From Methylovulum sp. (GTDB lineage: Bacteria; Pseudomonadota; Gammaproteobacteria; Methylococcales; Methylomonadaceae), in NCBI RefSeq assembly GCF_028687615.1, contig NZ_JAQTZU010000003.1, positions 110,913-174,912 of the forward strand: 64,000 nt of DNA, read 5' to 3'. Below the pieces are notes generated by a model. The model was given only the letters and a program-made list of their open reading frames with translations. It did not search any database and was not told the DNA's origin. The position numbers and the translations under genes were made by a program. Shown in pieces: positions 19,521-29,942 of this stretch. The first letter of the stretch is position 1; each line of letters begins with the position of its first letter.

Positions 19521-22172
19521 TCAATCAATAGCCGATGTTGCCGGCATTTTCCTTGTCCCGGTATTGCTGCTCACTTCGGCATGTCGAATAAAGATTTGTT
19601 TTAACCTTTCAAACGCGCTTGATAACGTTTTGTCCATTACGGTTTCGTTACCTATCGAGACAATCACCCGCGTCAGTTCCGGCATTTTGTTTTTAGTCGA
19701 TGCGATATAAATCGGTTGCACATATAGCACCGTGTTGCCCATAGGTAGAATCACCATCCTGCCCATTTCTACGACCGAACCCGCTTGTCCCCATAAAGTA
19801 AATTGCGCGGAAATTTCCGGCACCTGTTGGGTTAGGGCTTCGATTTGTGCCGGGCCGTTGACTTGCACTTCTTTGCCAAATTTATACACTGTGATATTGG
19901 GGCTGTAATCCGAGCCGCAATTTTTGCTATCTACGGTACTGGCAACGCCGATCATGCTCAAATTATTGCGATTGACTGGTGTCATGGGGTTGATCAGTAC
20001 AAACTCTTCGCTGTCATTACAATTGCCAAAGTCCATTGTTTGATAATAAGGCAACACTATTTGGTCGCGCACATCGGCGAATTGCCAGGATTCCGCCTGC
20101 TCGTAGAACAATTCTGGACGGTCTTGATGATATTTGGCGTACATTTGCATTTGCACATAATAAAGGTCGCGCGGATAACGTAAATGCTTGCGTAATTCAC
20201 TTGGCATGTCCTCCAGCTTTTTGAACAGACTGGGATAGGCACTGCTGTATGCGCGGATAATCGGATCTTTGTTGTCGGCAATATAATAATCTACGTCGCC
20301 ATCGAAAGCGTCAACGACCACTTTTACTGAGTTGCGGATGTAATTGAAATGCTGTTTGCCATTTTGGAAATTGTCATCAATGGGTTTGGAAACCGGGTAT
20401 TTATCGGACAAGGTATAAGCATCCAGTATCCAATAAAAGCGATCATTGGTGATGACCAGATAAGGGTCTTTGTCCAAATGTAAAAACGGTGTCAGCCTGT
20501 TGACCCGTTCGCTGATATTACGGAATATTTTCAGCTTGCTTTCTGTTGAGATATTGGTGGAGAAAAAGATTTTTTCGTCTTTCAGATAAAATGCGAACAA
20601 AGCCTTGCGAAAGTACGAAGGTATTGGGATGCCACCTTCGCCGTGGTAGGTTTCTGTCATACCCGGATCGCTGCCGGCAATGCCAACGATGTCCAGTTTA
20701 TTGGGTACGATGGCATAATCGAGATTTTCCTGACCGTAATAAATGTCGGGATGTTTGATTTTAAACCCTACGTCAGAACCCATGTTCAAATCCCGTAAAT
20801 ACCAGGCTTGTGGTTTGTCGGCATCCTGTGCGGCGGGAGTGACTACGGCACCATAGCCGTGGGTGTAACGTAAGTGGATGTTCTCCCAATTCTGTGCTTC
20901 GTAAGGCAATTTGGATATATTGATTTCACGCGCCGAAATATTTACTTGCCGTGTATGGTCAAGCACAAAATAGCGGTCTTCATCAACCGAGCGGAAACGG
21001 TAGTATGGCCGTATTTCCTGCAATTGCCGGTAACTATCAATAATGAATTCCCGATCCCAGACCGGAATATTCTCAAAACGCTTTTGTGTGCCCCAGGTTT
21101 CTATGTCTTTGGCGGCGTTCAAGTTAATAGATACATCAGCTTGTTTAATGTTGCGCAATTGGTAGGCATCCAATGTGGCGTTGATATTGTGCTGGATAAA
21201 TGATTTTTCGGCTTTGACCGGATTGGGGTTGACGATATAACGCTGGATCAGTTGCGGGATAAACTCGATTTTTGGCAATGCCAATGCACACAAAAATGCC
21301 GCCAGTGACAGAAAAAATGGCGTTTTGATGCGGTGTCTTGAGGAAAAAATAAATAAGCAGGCAGAAAGGGCTGTGGCTAAAAATGTACCTACAGCTAACC
21401 AAATCAAAGGCAATTGATAACGCAGTTCGACAAATCCCGGCCCATAAAAAATCGGCTCATGGCTATTATTGTAGAGCAGGGCAAACCGTTGCAACATAAA
21501 GCCCCAAACCACAAATGCAACGATAAATCCAATCAGCAGCGACAAATGGATTTTTGCGCCCAATGGGAATTCTTTGCGTTGGTTGGGGATAAACGTGTGT
21601 TCCAGCCAGTACAAAACGGTGACCATGACAAAGACTAAGATGGCGGTGCCCAACAATTCTTGTTGGATAAGCTGGTATACCGGATAGAACAGCATATAAA
21701 AACTGACATCCTTGCCATAAACCGATTCAGAGACCCCTGAGTCAGCCCCGAAAAAATACAGCAGCGAAGTTTCCCATTGGGTATAAAAAGGAATGGCAAT
21801 AAAAACGGCTAATACCAGCGATATAGGCGTATAAACTTTTACCGAGCCGCTCATGAAGGTGTCGGCAAAACCTTGAAATTTACGACGTTTGACACTGTCA
21901 TTCAGCACCTCGTCGGGTGGATTCAAGCCTAAAAATCTTGAGGCAATCCAAAAATGCAGGAAGAAAATAGTAAAGAAAAACAGTGTCACTGCACCTGACA
22001 GAAAAAATTTATAAAGGAGTTTCAACCAAAAATAAGCCTCCAGCTTTAAGGATTGAAACCACCACAAATCAACAAACAGATCAAGAAATATGAAATGGAA
22101 AGCAACATACACAATGATGGCGATGACCAGTGTTGCTCCAATCACCCCGGGTAACAACTTCAACTTCCCCAT
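19521..22172 (-). CDS. UPF0182 family membrane protein
   Basis: The 883-residue product has about seven membrane helices in the first 320 residues (for example LLPGVIGATLVIAIIVYVAF, then segments near 55-75, 105-125, 170-190, 205-225, 255-275 and 285-300) and a large C-terminal extracytoplasmic part with conserved phrases such as WDREFIIDSYRQLQEIRPYY, LRYTHGYGAVVTP and NPMTPVNRNNLSMIGVA. This is the UPF0182/DUF1517-type layout found in many actinobacteria, cyanobacteria and some proteobacteria. Its function is not known. It is a single gene with its own terminator. Confidence 0.92.
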   Translation of the reverse strand: MGKLKLLPGVIGATLVIAIIVYVAFHFIFLDLFVDLWWFQSLKLEAYFWLKLLYKFFLSGAVTLFFFTIFFLHFWIASRFLGLNPPDEVLNDSVKRRKFQGFADTFMSGSVKVYTPISLVLAVFIAIPFYTQWETSLLYFFGADSGVSESVYGKDVSFYMLFYPVYQLIQQELLGTAILVFVMVTVLYWLEHTFIPNQRKEFPLGAKIHLSLLIGFIVAFVVWGFMLQRFALLYNNSHEPIFYGPGFVELRYQLPLIWLAVGTFLATALSACLFIFSSRHRIKTPFFLSLAAFLCALALPKIEFIPQLIQRYIVNPNPVKAEKSFIQHNINATLDAYQLRNIKQADVSINLNAAKDIETWGTQKRFENIPVWDREFIIDSYRQLQEIRPYYRFRSVDEDRYFVLDHTRQVNISAREINISKLPYEAQNWENIHLRYTHGYGAVVTPAAQDADKPQAWYLRDLNMGSDVGFKIKHPDIYYGQENLDYAIVPNKLDIVGIAGSDPGMTETYHGEGGIPIPSYFRKALFAFYLKDEKIFFSTNISTESKLKIFRNISERVNRLTPFLHLDKDPYLVITNDRFYWILDAYTLSDKYPVSKPIDDNFQNGKQHFNYIRNSVKVVVDAFDGDVDYYIADNKDPIIRAYSSAYPSLFKKLEDMPSELRKHLRYPRDLYYVQMQMYAKYHQDRPELFYEQAESWQFADVRDQIVLPYYQTMDFGNCNDSEEFVLINPMTPVNRNNLSMIGVASTVDSKNCGSDYSPNITVYKFGKEVQVNGPAQIEALTQQVPEISAQFTLWGQAGSVVEMGRMVILPMGNTVLYVQPIYIASTKNKMPELTRVIVSIGNETVMDKTLSSAFERLKQIFIRHAEVSSNTGTRKMPATSAID

Positions 22173-22441
22173 ATCGTCCTCTATAAAAGTTTGTTAAATG
22201 ATTTCGTTACCAGTCAGCTTGGGCTGGATTTAATAAAAAATTATTCCGTATTCTAACACCCAATAATGTCTTCGTAATATTTAGACTTTGCGGTTTTAAT
22301 TTACAAGCCATGAAATGTGCATAAAACAAAGCGGATCATCGTATAGATACAGAAGCTAATCAAGCGACAAAGCCACACCTGCATATGAAGGCCAGCTTTT
22401 AGTTCATTCGTTCCCATGTCACTTTGTTAGCTTCGGACTCT

Positions 22442-23635
22442 ATGTTGGTGGTAAACTTGGCGACGTTTATTTTTATCACAGATATTTGTTTGAATTTGCC
22501 GCCGCTCAGCCTTTATATACATATTCCTTGGTGTATAAAAAAATGTCCTTATTGCGACTTTAATTCCCATGCCGTTAAAGACGATGTGCCGGAATCCCAG
22601 TATATTTTAGCTTTGCTACAAGATTTGGCGCAGGATGTGGCTTTATATGGCATCACGCGGCCAATTAGCAACATTTTTATTGGCGGGGGCACTCCTAGCT
22701 TATTTTCACCAGAAGCAATCAATCGGCTTTTGGAAGGTGTTGGGCATCAGTTGGCCTTTGCAGATGATTTGGAACTGACCCTGGAAGCCAATCCAGGCAC
22801 GTTTGAAAGCCATAAGTTTGCCGAATTCAGGGCGATAGGCATTAACCGGCTATCCATAGGCATCCAAAGTTTTAATGATGTTTTATTGACCAAGCTGGGT
22901 CGCGTACATACGGCTAAAGAAGCCGTCCGCGCCATAGAAATCGCCCACCAAGCGGGATTTGACAATCTCAATCTGGATTTGATGTTTGGTTTGCCTGAAG
23001 CCACCGCTTCTTGTAGCCAGAAAGACTTGCAGGCAGCAGTGGCCCTTGCGCCCACACATATTTCCTTTTACCAATTGACCTTGGAGCCGAATACTTATTT
23101 TCATAGAGTTCCTCCTTCATTGCCGGATGATGATGCGATTTTTATAGTGCAAAAAGCGGGTCAAGCATTATTGGCAGACAAGGGGTATCAACAATATGAA
23201 ATTTCTGCATACAGCCAAACAGGTCGGCAATGTAAGCATAATTTGAATTACTGGCAATTCGGCGATTATTTGGGTATAGGGGCGGGCGCGCACGGCAAAA
23301 TTACCCGGAAAGTGCCGGGGCATATTTTCCGTACACATAAACCTAAAAGTCCTGGACAATATTTGCCGGGTAAGCATAAAAATAACGATGCTGCCGGAAG
23401 TATTGCCGTTGCCGATTTGCCGCTGGAGTTCGTTATGAACCACTTGCGTTTACGGGAAGGTTTTTCACTGGCGCATTACCATTCTGCAACTGGACTTGAC
23501 CCATGCACTTTGGAGCCGGCTTTATCTGATTGCAGGGCACAAGGATTAATCGATTATCAGCACGGACATTATCGTTGTTCACCAAAGGGTTGGGATTTTT
23601 TGGACAGTGTTTTGCAAAAATTCCTACCTAATTGA
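22442..23635 (+). CDS. hemW: Radical SAM heme chaperone HemW
   Basis: The product matches HemW, which delivers heme to respiratory enzymes, rather than coproporphyrinogen dehydrogenase itself. The radical-SAM cluster CIKKCPYC lies at about residues 31-38 from the chosen ATG, after the family phrase PPLSLYIHIPWC. GGGTPSLF, ANPGTFE and SIGIQSFND follow in normal order, and the C-terminal HemN_C domain is present. The start is uncertain: the ATG at 22442 gives about 20 residues more than most family members, and TTG codons just before the NLPPLSLY phrase are possible starts. Confidence 0.93.
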   Translation: MLVVNLATFIFITDICLNLPPLSLYIHIPWCIKKCPYCDFNSHAVKDDVPESQYILALLQDLAQDVALYGITRPISNIFIGGGTPSLFSPEAINRLLEGVGHQLAFADDLELTLEANPGTFESHKFAEFRAIGINRLSIGIQSFNDVLLTKLGRVHTAKEAVRAIEIAHQAGFDNLNLDLMFGLPEATASCSQKDLQAAVALAPTHISFYQLTLEPNTYFHRVPPSLPDDDAIFIVQKAGQALLADKGYQQYEISAYSQTGRQCKHNLNYWQFGDYLGIGAGAHGKITRKVPGHIFRTHKPKSPGQYLPGKHKNNDAAGSIAVADLPLEFVMNHLRLREGFSLAHYHSATGLDPCTLEPALSDCRAQGLIDYQHGHYRCSPKGWDFLDSVLQKFLPN

Positions 23636-24130
23636 TATGGTTTTGTGCCTTATCATGTGCTGAAATTATTTTTTCCCCAATGGAAGGAAGGCCGGATGTA
23701 GGCAAGGTCGTGGCAATTTTTGTCACTACCTTGTCAAATTAGTCACTCCTATGGCAACCTATTGCTGGGAATAGTGGTTTAACCACAAATACAATAGTCA
23801 AGATACCAGCAATAGTAAGTTGTTGGGTTGGCGATTCATAAAACCTTCGACACTAATGTACTGATTTTGCTGAGATGACTATAAAAACTCAAAACACATT
23901 ACGATTAAGCTATTTTTTGTGGGATAGCGAACCGAATCAGTAGCATCTGATCGCTTTTATAATTAAATATAAAATCAATTTCTGGCATTTAATTTGCTTA
24001 TTATTTTGAGTTGATTGATCACATTTAAATTTTCGTTTCGCACAGATAATTAATATTTTTGAAACAACCGTCTATTACTTTGTTTGGGTCTAGTGGTTAA
24101 AACTACCATGATATTTGTTTTTAATGTTAT
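23636..24130. other. 495-bp intergenic region, no gene seen
   Basis: The stretch between hemW and pyrE is AT-rich towards its right end and has no open frame with coding character, tRNA or strong hairpin. It presumably carries the pyrE promoter, but I cannot fix one. Confidence 0.5.
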
Positions 24131-24790
24131 ATGATCGATTATAAAAAAGAATTTATTTCCTACGCCATAGGGTGCGGGGTATTAAAATTCGGTGAGTTCA
24201 TCCTTAAGTCAGGACGTACAAGCCCTTATTTTTTCAATACGGGTTTATTTGATACGGGTGCAAAGCTGGCAAAATTAGGTGAATTTTATGCCCTGGCTTT
24301 ACAGCAATCGGACATCCAGCCTGATATGCTTTATGGCCCCGCTTATAAAGGGATTCCTTTGGTCTGCGCCACCGCGATTGCATATTCCCGATTAACCTCA
24401 GTTGATATCCCATTTGCTTTTAACCGTAAAGAAAGTAAAGATCACGGGGAAGGTGGTGTGCTAGTAGGGGCCCCTGTACAAGGTCGCGTCATTATCATCG
24501 ATGACGTAATCAGTGCAGGTACATCAGTCAGGGAATCCGTTGACATCCTAAAGCAAACGGATGCGGTGCCAGCAGGCGTATTAATTGCTTTGGATAGACA
24601 AGAAAAAGGGCAAAACCACGTCTCTGCCATTCAAGAGGTGAAGGGGCATTTGGGTTTGCCGGTTATTGCCATTATCAGTTTGGCTGATATTATTGAATAT
24701 TTAACCCCAATTGCGCCTGGACAGGTCAATGCGATCCATGCCTATCAACGGCTCTATGGATTAGATAACGGTGACCTTGCGCAGATTTAA
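24131..24790 (+). CDS. pyrE: Orotate phosphoribosyltransferase
   Basis: The enzyme joins orotate to PRPP to make orotidine 5'-phosphate in pyrimidine synthesis. The 219-residue product has the E. coli-type features: FGEFILKSGRTSPYFFNTG near the start, YGPAYKGIPL, the flexible loop RKESKDHGEGG and the PRPP-binding motif VIIIDDVISAGTS near 120-132. Length fits the gammaproteobacterial type. No attenuator could be recognised upstream. Confidence 0.97.
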   Translation: MIDYKKEFISYAIGCGVLKFGEFILKSGRTSPYFFNTGLFDTGAKLAKLGEFYALALQQSDIQPDMLYGPAYKGIPLVCATAIAYSRLTSVDIPFAFNRKESKDHGEGGVLVGAPVQGRVIIIDDVISAGTSVRESVDILKQTDAVPAGVLIALDRQEKGQNHVSAIQEVKGHLGLPVIAIISLADIIEYLTPIAPGQVNAIHAYQRLYGLDNGDLAQI

Positions 24791-24901
24791 AATTAAAGAT
24801 TTATGACCCTAACCGTTGTCGATATTTGAACTACAATTGTCAGATATAATTTGAATTCTCGATTCATTTACTAAAATCGTGTTTTTTACAAAAGGCTTGC
24901 C

Positions 24902-26848
24902 ATGAGGAACTTGGAATTTAAAGAAAAAATGCACGAATATTCGATATGGCGTGCAAATCTGATACAAGCAGTAGAAATGTATCAGCAATGGCTGGTGCGC
25001 TATGGGATGGATGAAGGCTATCGCACGAATACTCTTTTAAATATCCTGTCCAGCTTAAAAAATGACCGCATTACCTTGGCGTTTGTTGCGGAATTTTCGC
25101 GTGGTAAGACAGAGCTGATCAATGCAATGTTTTTTGCCGAGTCCGGCGTAAGATTGTTGCCTTCTTCACCAGGGCGCACCACGATGTCGCCGACCGAAAT
25201 TTTCTATGATGAACAGGGCGGCAATTATATCCGTTTATTGAATATCGAAAGCCGCCTTGAAGATATATCATTGGCAGAATTCAAGAACATACCCGAGCGG
25301 TGGACCCAATTGGATCTTGACTTCAATTCGCCGACACAAATGCAGGCTGCATTTAAAGAATTGATCGCCAGTAAAAAAGTGGACCGTGAATTGGCTGACC
25401 GATTGGGTTTATGGAATGAGCGCGAAGCGGCCACCCAAGGTGAATTGAACCCTGATAAAGTGGAAATACCCTGCTGGCGGCATGCCCTCATCAGTTTCTC
25501 TCATCCTTTACTGAAAGAAGGATTGGCCATCATTGATACTCCTGGGTTAAACGCATTAGGTACGGAGCCGGAACTGACGCTCAATATGTTGCCTAGTGCC
25601 CAAGCCATAATTTTTATGTTGGCGGCTGATACCGGCGTGACTAAAAGTGACTTGGAAATATGGTTGAACCATATCAACCGTGCCCGTAGCAGCAGAAAGC
25701 AAGGTTTGGCGGTGGTTATGAACAAGATTGATGCTATGTGGGATGATCTGGGCGGAAATGCTGACTATGACCGTTCAATTAAATCGCAAATCAAAGCCTC
25801 CGCAACTATTTTAAAAATAGATGAAGATTCCATTTTTCCGCTTTCAGCCAAACAAGCATTGCTTGCCAAAATTAAGGGTGATGAGGAACTTCTAGAAAGA
25901 AGCCGGATCTCGAATTTAGAAAATTATCTTGCCAATGATATTTTAAAGGATAAGCGTAGCATCATGGCATCCATTGTTGCTCGTGATATTGGTGGCCTGG
26001 TTAGTGAATCGATTAATGCAAGCAATATGGCATTGTCACACGCAACTGAGCAACTGGAAGAATTTAGAAAAGTTGATTTCCATAATCAGGACATGACCGG
26101 CAAATTAATGGCCGAAACCCGTGACAGACAAAATGTCTATATGGCGAATGTGGAAAATTTCCAATCCAGCCGACGGGTGTTTATCGTTCAGGCCAAGATG
26201 CTCATCAATTCTTTTTCCGAAGAAAAGATCAATGAAGTTATTGGTGTCGCCAAGCATGATATTAGCAAAAGCCTCACTACGATAGGCATGAAACAGAATA
26301 TCCGCAAACTATTTGATGACTTGCGGGATATGCTTCAAGACTCGGTGGATATTACCAACGAAACCCGACGTTTGGTTAAGGCGATACACAAAAAGTTTAA
26401 AGATGAATATGGTTTTAAAGAAATCGAGCCCAAATTATTTGACATAAAAAAATATCAATTGGAACTCGAAGAAGTCTTTGAAGAGGGCGAGGTTTTCCGC
26501 ACCAGTGCCAGAGTAACTATGACCCAGCAGGGGGTCGTGGTTGATAAGTTGTATAGCACATTGGTTGCCAAAGCGAAAGGCATACTTAAACAAGCCTATG
26601 CTGATGCGATTGCTTGGAGTAATGGGGCGTTGTCGCCGTTGGCGAGGCAGATTAAAGACCACAAAAAGCAAATTGAAGGCCGTTTGCAGATGTTAAGAAA
26701 GATTAATGAATCTAAAGGTACAGTTGCTGAAAACATAGCAGCCCTTGAAGCGGAGCTGGCACCCTTGAAACGTCAGCGCGAAGAGCTGGCCATTATTATC
26801 AAATCCATGCAACTGGAAACTCAAATAGTAGCAGAAAACAATCCATAG
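24902..26848 (+). CDS. Dynamin-like GTPase
   Basis: The 648-residue product has a dynamin-type GTPase domain: G1 AEFSRGKT at 63-70, a Thr pair near 93-94 for G2, DTPG at 212-215 (G3) and NKID at 274-277 (G4). It is followed by long helical segments and a C-terminal coiled coil (about 600-640) as in bacterial dynamin-like proteins. A hydrophobic paddle is not obvious. Bacterial dynamins bind and remodel membranes or act in abortive phage defence, usually as pairs; this one appears single, with housekeeping genes on both sides. The ATG has an AAAAGG ribosome site. Confidence 0.85.
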   Translation: MRNLEFKEKMHEYSIWRANLIQAVEMYQQWLVRYGMDEGYRTNTLLNILSSLKNDRITLAFVAEFSRGKTELINAMFFAESGVRLLPSSPGRTTMSPTEIFYDEQGGNYIRLLNIESRLEDISLAEFKNIPERWTQLDLDFNSPTQMQAAFKELIASKKVDRELADRLGLWNEREAATQGELNPDKVEIPCWRHALISFSHPLLKEGLAIIDTPGLNALGTEPELTLNMLPSAQAIIFMLAADTGVTKSDLEIWLNHINRARSSRKQGLAVVMNKIDAMWDDLGGNADYDRSIKSQIKASATILKIDEDSIFPLSAKQALLAKIKGDEELLERSRISNLENYLANDILKDKRSIMASIVARDIGGLVSESINASNMALSHATEQLEEFRKVDFHNQDMTGKLMAETRDRQNVYMANVENFQSSRRVFIVQAKMLINSFSEEKINEVIGVAKHDISKSLTTIGMKQNIRKLFDDLRDMLQDSVDITNETRRLVKAIHKKFKDEYGFKEIEPKLFDIKKYQLELEEVFEEGEVFRTSARVTMTQQGVVVDKLYSTLVAKAKGILKQAYADAIAWSNGALSPLARQIKDHKKQIEGRLQMLRKINESKGTVAENIAALEAELAPLKRQREELAIIIKSMQLETQIVAENNP

Positions 26849-26922
26849 ATGTTTGCCATGCCAACTTAGGCGAGGTTTAAAATTAATTTTATCAACGTAT
26901 TAGGCTTACTTAGCCTAGGTGT

Positions 26923-27636
26923 TTAAATGATATTCAAGTGCTGCGACCATAAAACGCGCTTGAATATCAAATCCCAAACCCCGTGCCCTAAACGCAAACC
27001 ACGTTGCTCAAACTTGGTTAATGGTCGATAGTTGGGGCGGTCACAATAGCCATTCGTTTCGCTGTTGTTCTTCAAGCGAGGTTCTGTAGCAAGCATTTTC
27101 AGCATCCATTCCGCATAATGTTGCCAATCAGTGGCGGCGTGGAAATAACCGCCAATAACCAGTTTCCTGGTTAATAAATCGACAAAACCAGAGCTTACGA
27201 TACGGCGTTTATGATGTTTTTTCTTGGGCCAAGGGTCGGGGAAAAATAAATGGATACCTGCCAAGCTCTGGTCGGGAATTTTCTGCTCCAAAATCTCGAT
27301 GGCGTCGTGGCAATAAATCCTGACATTATTTAACCTCTCCTGCTCCAGCAGCATCAGCAAATGTCCGACTCCTGGGCGATGCACTTCTATTCCGATATAG
27401 TCCTGTTCTGGATTCGCCGCCGCCATTTTTGCCAAACTTTCACCGTTACCAAAACCGATTTCCAAAATCAGCGGCGAGGTGCGTCCAAATACTTCGCTAA
27501 AGTTATAATCCAATTCGGGATTTAAGCAAAATTTGTCCCAATGCGTATCTAACGCCAATTGTTGTCCAGGAGTCAAACGGCCTTGCCTACGGATAAAACT
27601 GCGGATTTTTTTCAGGGGAATTTCAGGATTGAGCAT
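26923..27636 (-). CDS. trmB: tRNA (guanine-N7-)-methyltransferase
   Basis: TrmB methylates G46 of tRNA. The 237-residue product has EIGFGNGESL as SAM motif I, YIGIEVHRPGVGHLL, and the family signature FPDPWPKKKHHKRR. The frame is open for 30 codons more at the 5' end, but that part reads through the GTCCACGAAAA repeat at 27701-27723 and lacks family similarity, so the ATG at 27636 is preferred although its ribosome site is weak. Tyr/Trp-rich C-terminal YRPLTKFEQRG fits the family. Confidence 0.95.
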   Translation of the reverse strand: MLNPEIPLKKIRSFIRRQGRLTPGQQLALDTHWDKFCLNPELDYNFSEVFGRTSPLILEIGFGNGESLAKMAAANPEQDYIGIEVHRPGVGHLLMLLEQERLNNVRIYCHDAIEILEQKIPDQSLAGIHLFFPDPWPKKKHHKRRIVSSGFVDLLTRKLVIGGYFHAATDWQHYAEWMLKMLATEPRLKNNSETNGYCDRPNYRPLTKFEQRGLRLGHGVWDLIFKRVLWSQHLNII

Positions 27637-27700
27637 AAATTGATGAGGGAGCGTCTTAAGCCACGAAGGGCAGGAAACGCACGAAATTTTGTTAGGGATT

Positions 27701-27723
27701 GTCCACGAAAAACACGAAAAAAG
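27701..27723. repeat. Dispersed GTCCACGAAAA repeat upstream of trmB
   Basis: GTCCACGAAAAACACGAAAA matches the arms of the hairpin at 15562-15641 with one or two changes. A looser copy (CCACGAAGGGCAGG...CACGAAA) lies at 27661-27686 in direct orientation. It is in the trmB leader. Confidence 0.55.
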
Positions 27724-27790
27724 CACTATTTGTAATCAATGATGTGTCCTTCGTGCTCTACGGGCCGTGGATATGGCTTTTAAGCAATGG

Positions 27791-28768
27791 CTAAATAATC
27801 AGGCCATCAATAGGGGAGGAAGCGGAGGCAAACCGCCGTCTGGGCATACGTCCCGCCAAGAAAGCTTCGCGTCCGGCCTCTATGCCTTTGCGCATGGCTG
27901 AAGCCATCAGGATAGGGTTTTTCGCGTCGGCAATCGCGGTGTTCATCAACACGCCGTCGCAACCCAATTCCATCGCAATGGCGGCATCGGAAGCCGTGCC
28001 GACCCCTGCATCGACCAAAATTGGCACAGAAGCGTTTTCGACGATAGTCAATATGTTATACGGATTGCGCACACCCAAACCAGAACCTATCGGCGCCGCC
28101 AACGGCATCACCGCGATGCAGCCTATCGCTTCCAGACGCTTTGCCGCAATCGGATCATCGTTGGTGTAGACCATGACATCAAAACCGTCTTTCACCAACA
28201 ATGCCGCCGCGATATAGGTTTCGGCAACATCCGGGAACAAGGTTTTCTGGTCAGCCAACACTTCCAGCTTGACCAATTTATGCCCGCCCAACAATTCCCG
28301 CGCCAAACGGCACGTCCGAACCGCATCATCGGCAGTGAAACAACCTGCGGTATTGGGCAAAATCGTGTATTTGTCCGGTGAAATGACATCCAACAAATTC
28401 GGCTCGCCTGGATTTTGCCCGATGTTTGTGCGGCGTATGGCGACGGTGACGATTTGCGCCCCGCTAGCTTCAATCGCCAAACGGGTTTCTTCCAAATCTT
28501 TGTATTTGCCAGTGCCGACCAGCAGACGCGATTGGTAAGCCTTACCCGCCAAAATAAAGGAATCATCCTGGCCGCCACCTATCGCGTGGACGATTTCCAA
28601 ACGGTCGTCTGTTTGTAGCAATTGGCTAGCGTATTGGTTGAAGGGCAAAATTTCCTTATTCAATTCCACGGCAATTTTTTTGCCAGTCAACCCTAAGTCA
28701 GCGACCAAATCGGCTACTGAGGCATTGTCGGCACAATCACGGCTAGCGCCGTTCACAAAAACTTTCAT
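27791..28768 (-). CDS. ThiS-ThiG fusion (sulfur carrier protein / thiazole synthase)
   Basis: Residues 1-66 are ThiS, a ubiquitin-like sulfur carrier ending in GGG at 64-66; residues 67-325 are ThiG, thiazole synthase, with [11 protein letters not shown] and the Schiff-base Lys in VKLEVLAD. ThiG joins a sulfur carried on the ThiS C-terminal Gly with deoxyxylulose phosphate and dehydroglycine to form the thiazole of thiamin. In the usual system ThiS must have a free C-terminal Gly-Gly, so the fusion would need cleavage or partial termination. Fused thiS-thiG genes are known in other bacteria. Its ATG overlaps the aroG stop (ATGA), with GGGAG in the aroG end as ribosome site. Confidence 0.92.
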   Translation of the reverse strand: MKVFVNGASRDCADNASVADLVADLGLTGKKIAVELNKEILPFNQYASQLLQTDDRLEIVHAIGGGQDDSFILAGKAYQSRLLVGTGKYKDLEETRLAIEASGAQIVTVAIRRTNIGQNPGEPNLLDVISPDKYTILPNTAGCFTADDAVRTCRLARELLGGHKLVKLEVLADQKTLFPDVAETYIAAALLVKDGFDVMVYTNDDPIAAKRLEAIGCIAVMPLAAPIGSGLGVRNPYNILTIVENASVPILVDAGVGTASDAAIAMELGCDGVLMNTAIADAKNPILMASAMRKGIEAGREAFLAGRMPRRRFASASSPIDGLII

Positions 28769-29853
28769 ATTTTCAAACTCCCATCAGGATTGGCGACACG
28801 GCGTTTTTGCACCGCCGCCGCCAATTCATGCAATAACGGCACGGTATCTTCCCAGCCCAAACAGCCATCAGTGATGCTTTGTCCGTAGACCAATTCCTGG
28901 CCTTCGATTTGTTTTTGGCTGCCCGCCTTCAAATGGCTTTCAACCATCACGCCCATGATGCAGTGGTCGCCATGGGCAATTTGCGCACTGACATCTTCAC
29001 CGACGATCATCTGCCGTTGGCATTGTTTCAGGCTATTGGCGTGGCTGAAATCAATCATGATATTGGGTCTAAGGTTGGCTTTACGCAGGCCTTCGGCAAC
29101 TTGCCCGACACTGACCGCATCGTAATTCGGGCGGTCATTGCCACCGCGCAGAATGATATGCACGTCTTCATTTCCGGTGGTGGAAAAAATTGCCGAATGC
29201 CCGGTTTTGGTCAAGGACAAAAAGTGATGCGGGCTCATCGCCGCGCCTATCGCGTCAATGGCGATTTTAATCGTGCCGTCGGTGGAGTTTTTAAAGCCGA
29301 TAGGGCAGGACACGCCGGAAGCCAATTCACGGTGGCCTTGGCTTTCGGTGGTGCGTGCGCCGATGGCGCCCCAGGCGATCAGGTCGGAGATATATTGCGG
29401 GCTAATCAAATCCAGGTATTCGGTCGCCGCCGGCATGCCCATGCTGGTGACATCGACCAACAACTGCCGCGCAATGCGCAAGCCTTTGTTGATATTGAAG
29501 CTGGAGTCCAAGTCAGGGTCGTTGATCAAACCTTTCCAACCTACCGTGGTGCGCGGTTTTTCAAAATAGACGCGCATGACGATGAGCAGGTCGTCTTTCA
29601 GCTCATCTTTAACGGCTTTCAGGCGTTGCGCGTATTCTTTGGCGGCAACCGGGTCATGGATGGAGCAAGGCCCGATCACCACCAGCACACGGTCATCCGC
29701 ACCCGTCAGGATGTTGTGGATTTCGGCCCGTGCGACCAGGGTGGTTTCTGCCGCCGCGTCGGTAATCGGCAATTCCTCGTGGACCAGAATCGGCGCAATC
29801 ACTTCTTTAATTTCACAAATTCTCAAATCATCAGTATTGTATTTTGTTTGCAT
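28765..29853 (-). CDS. aroG: 3-deoxy-7-phosphoheptulonate synthase (class I, AroG-like)
   Basis: The enzyme condenses phosphoenolpyruvate and erythrose 4-phosphate in the first step of aromatic amino-acid synthesis. The roughly 362-residue product has [29 protein letters not shown] core, [12 protein letters not shown] and IDFSHANS as in AroF/G/H enzymes. An ATG at 29853 is preferred over a TTG four codons earlier. Which amino acid inhibits it cannot be told. It overlaps thiSG by four bases, so aromatic and thiamin precursor genes share a transcript, though no biochemical link is needed. Confidence 0.95.
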   Translation of the reverse strand: MQTKYNTDDLRICEIKEVIAPILVHEELPITDAAAETTLVARAEIHNILTGADDRVLVVIGPCSIHDPVAAKEYAQRLKAVKDELKDDLLIVMRVYFEKPRTTVGWKGLINDPDLDSSFNINKGLRIARQLLVDVTSMGMPAATEYLDLISPQYISDLIAWGAIGARTTESQGHRELASGVSCPIGFKNSTDGTIKIAIDAIGAAMSPHHFLSLTKTGHSAIFSTTGNEDVHIILRGGNDRPNYDAVSVGQVAEGLRKANLRPNIMIDFSHANSLKQCQRQMIVGEDVSAQIAHGDHCIMGVMVESHLKAGSQKQIEGQELVYGQSITDGCLGWEDTVPLLHELAAAVQKRRVANPDGSLKI

Positions 29854-29942
29854 GAGTGCTACCAAGCGGCTGTTTTGTTACAGGATGTGTTTCAAATTCT
29901 GGCATTTTAACTGTTTTCGGCTTTTTGGGGGTTAGTTTTTGC

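Noticed and set aside
28879..29910. 343-codon plus-strand ORF antisense to aroG
   Set aside because: Shadow frame of a conserved enzyme gene.
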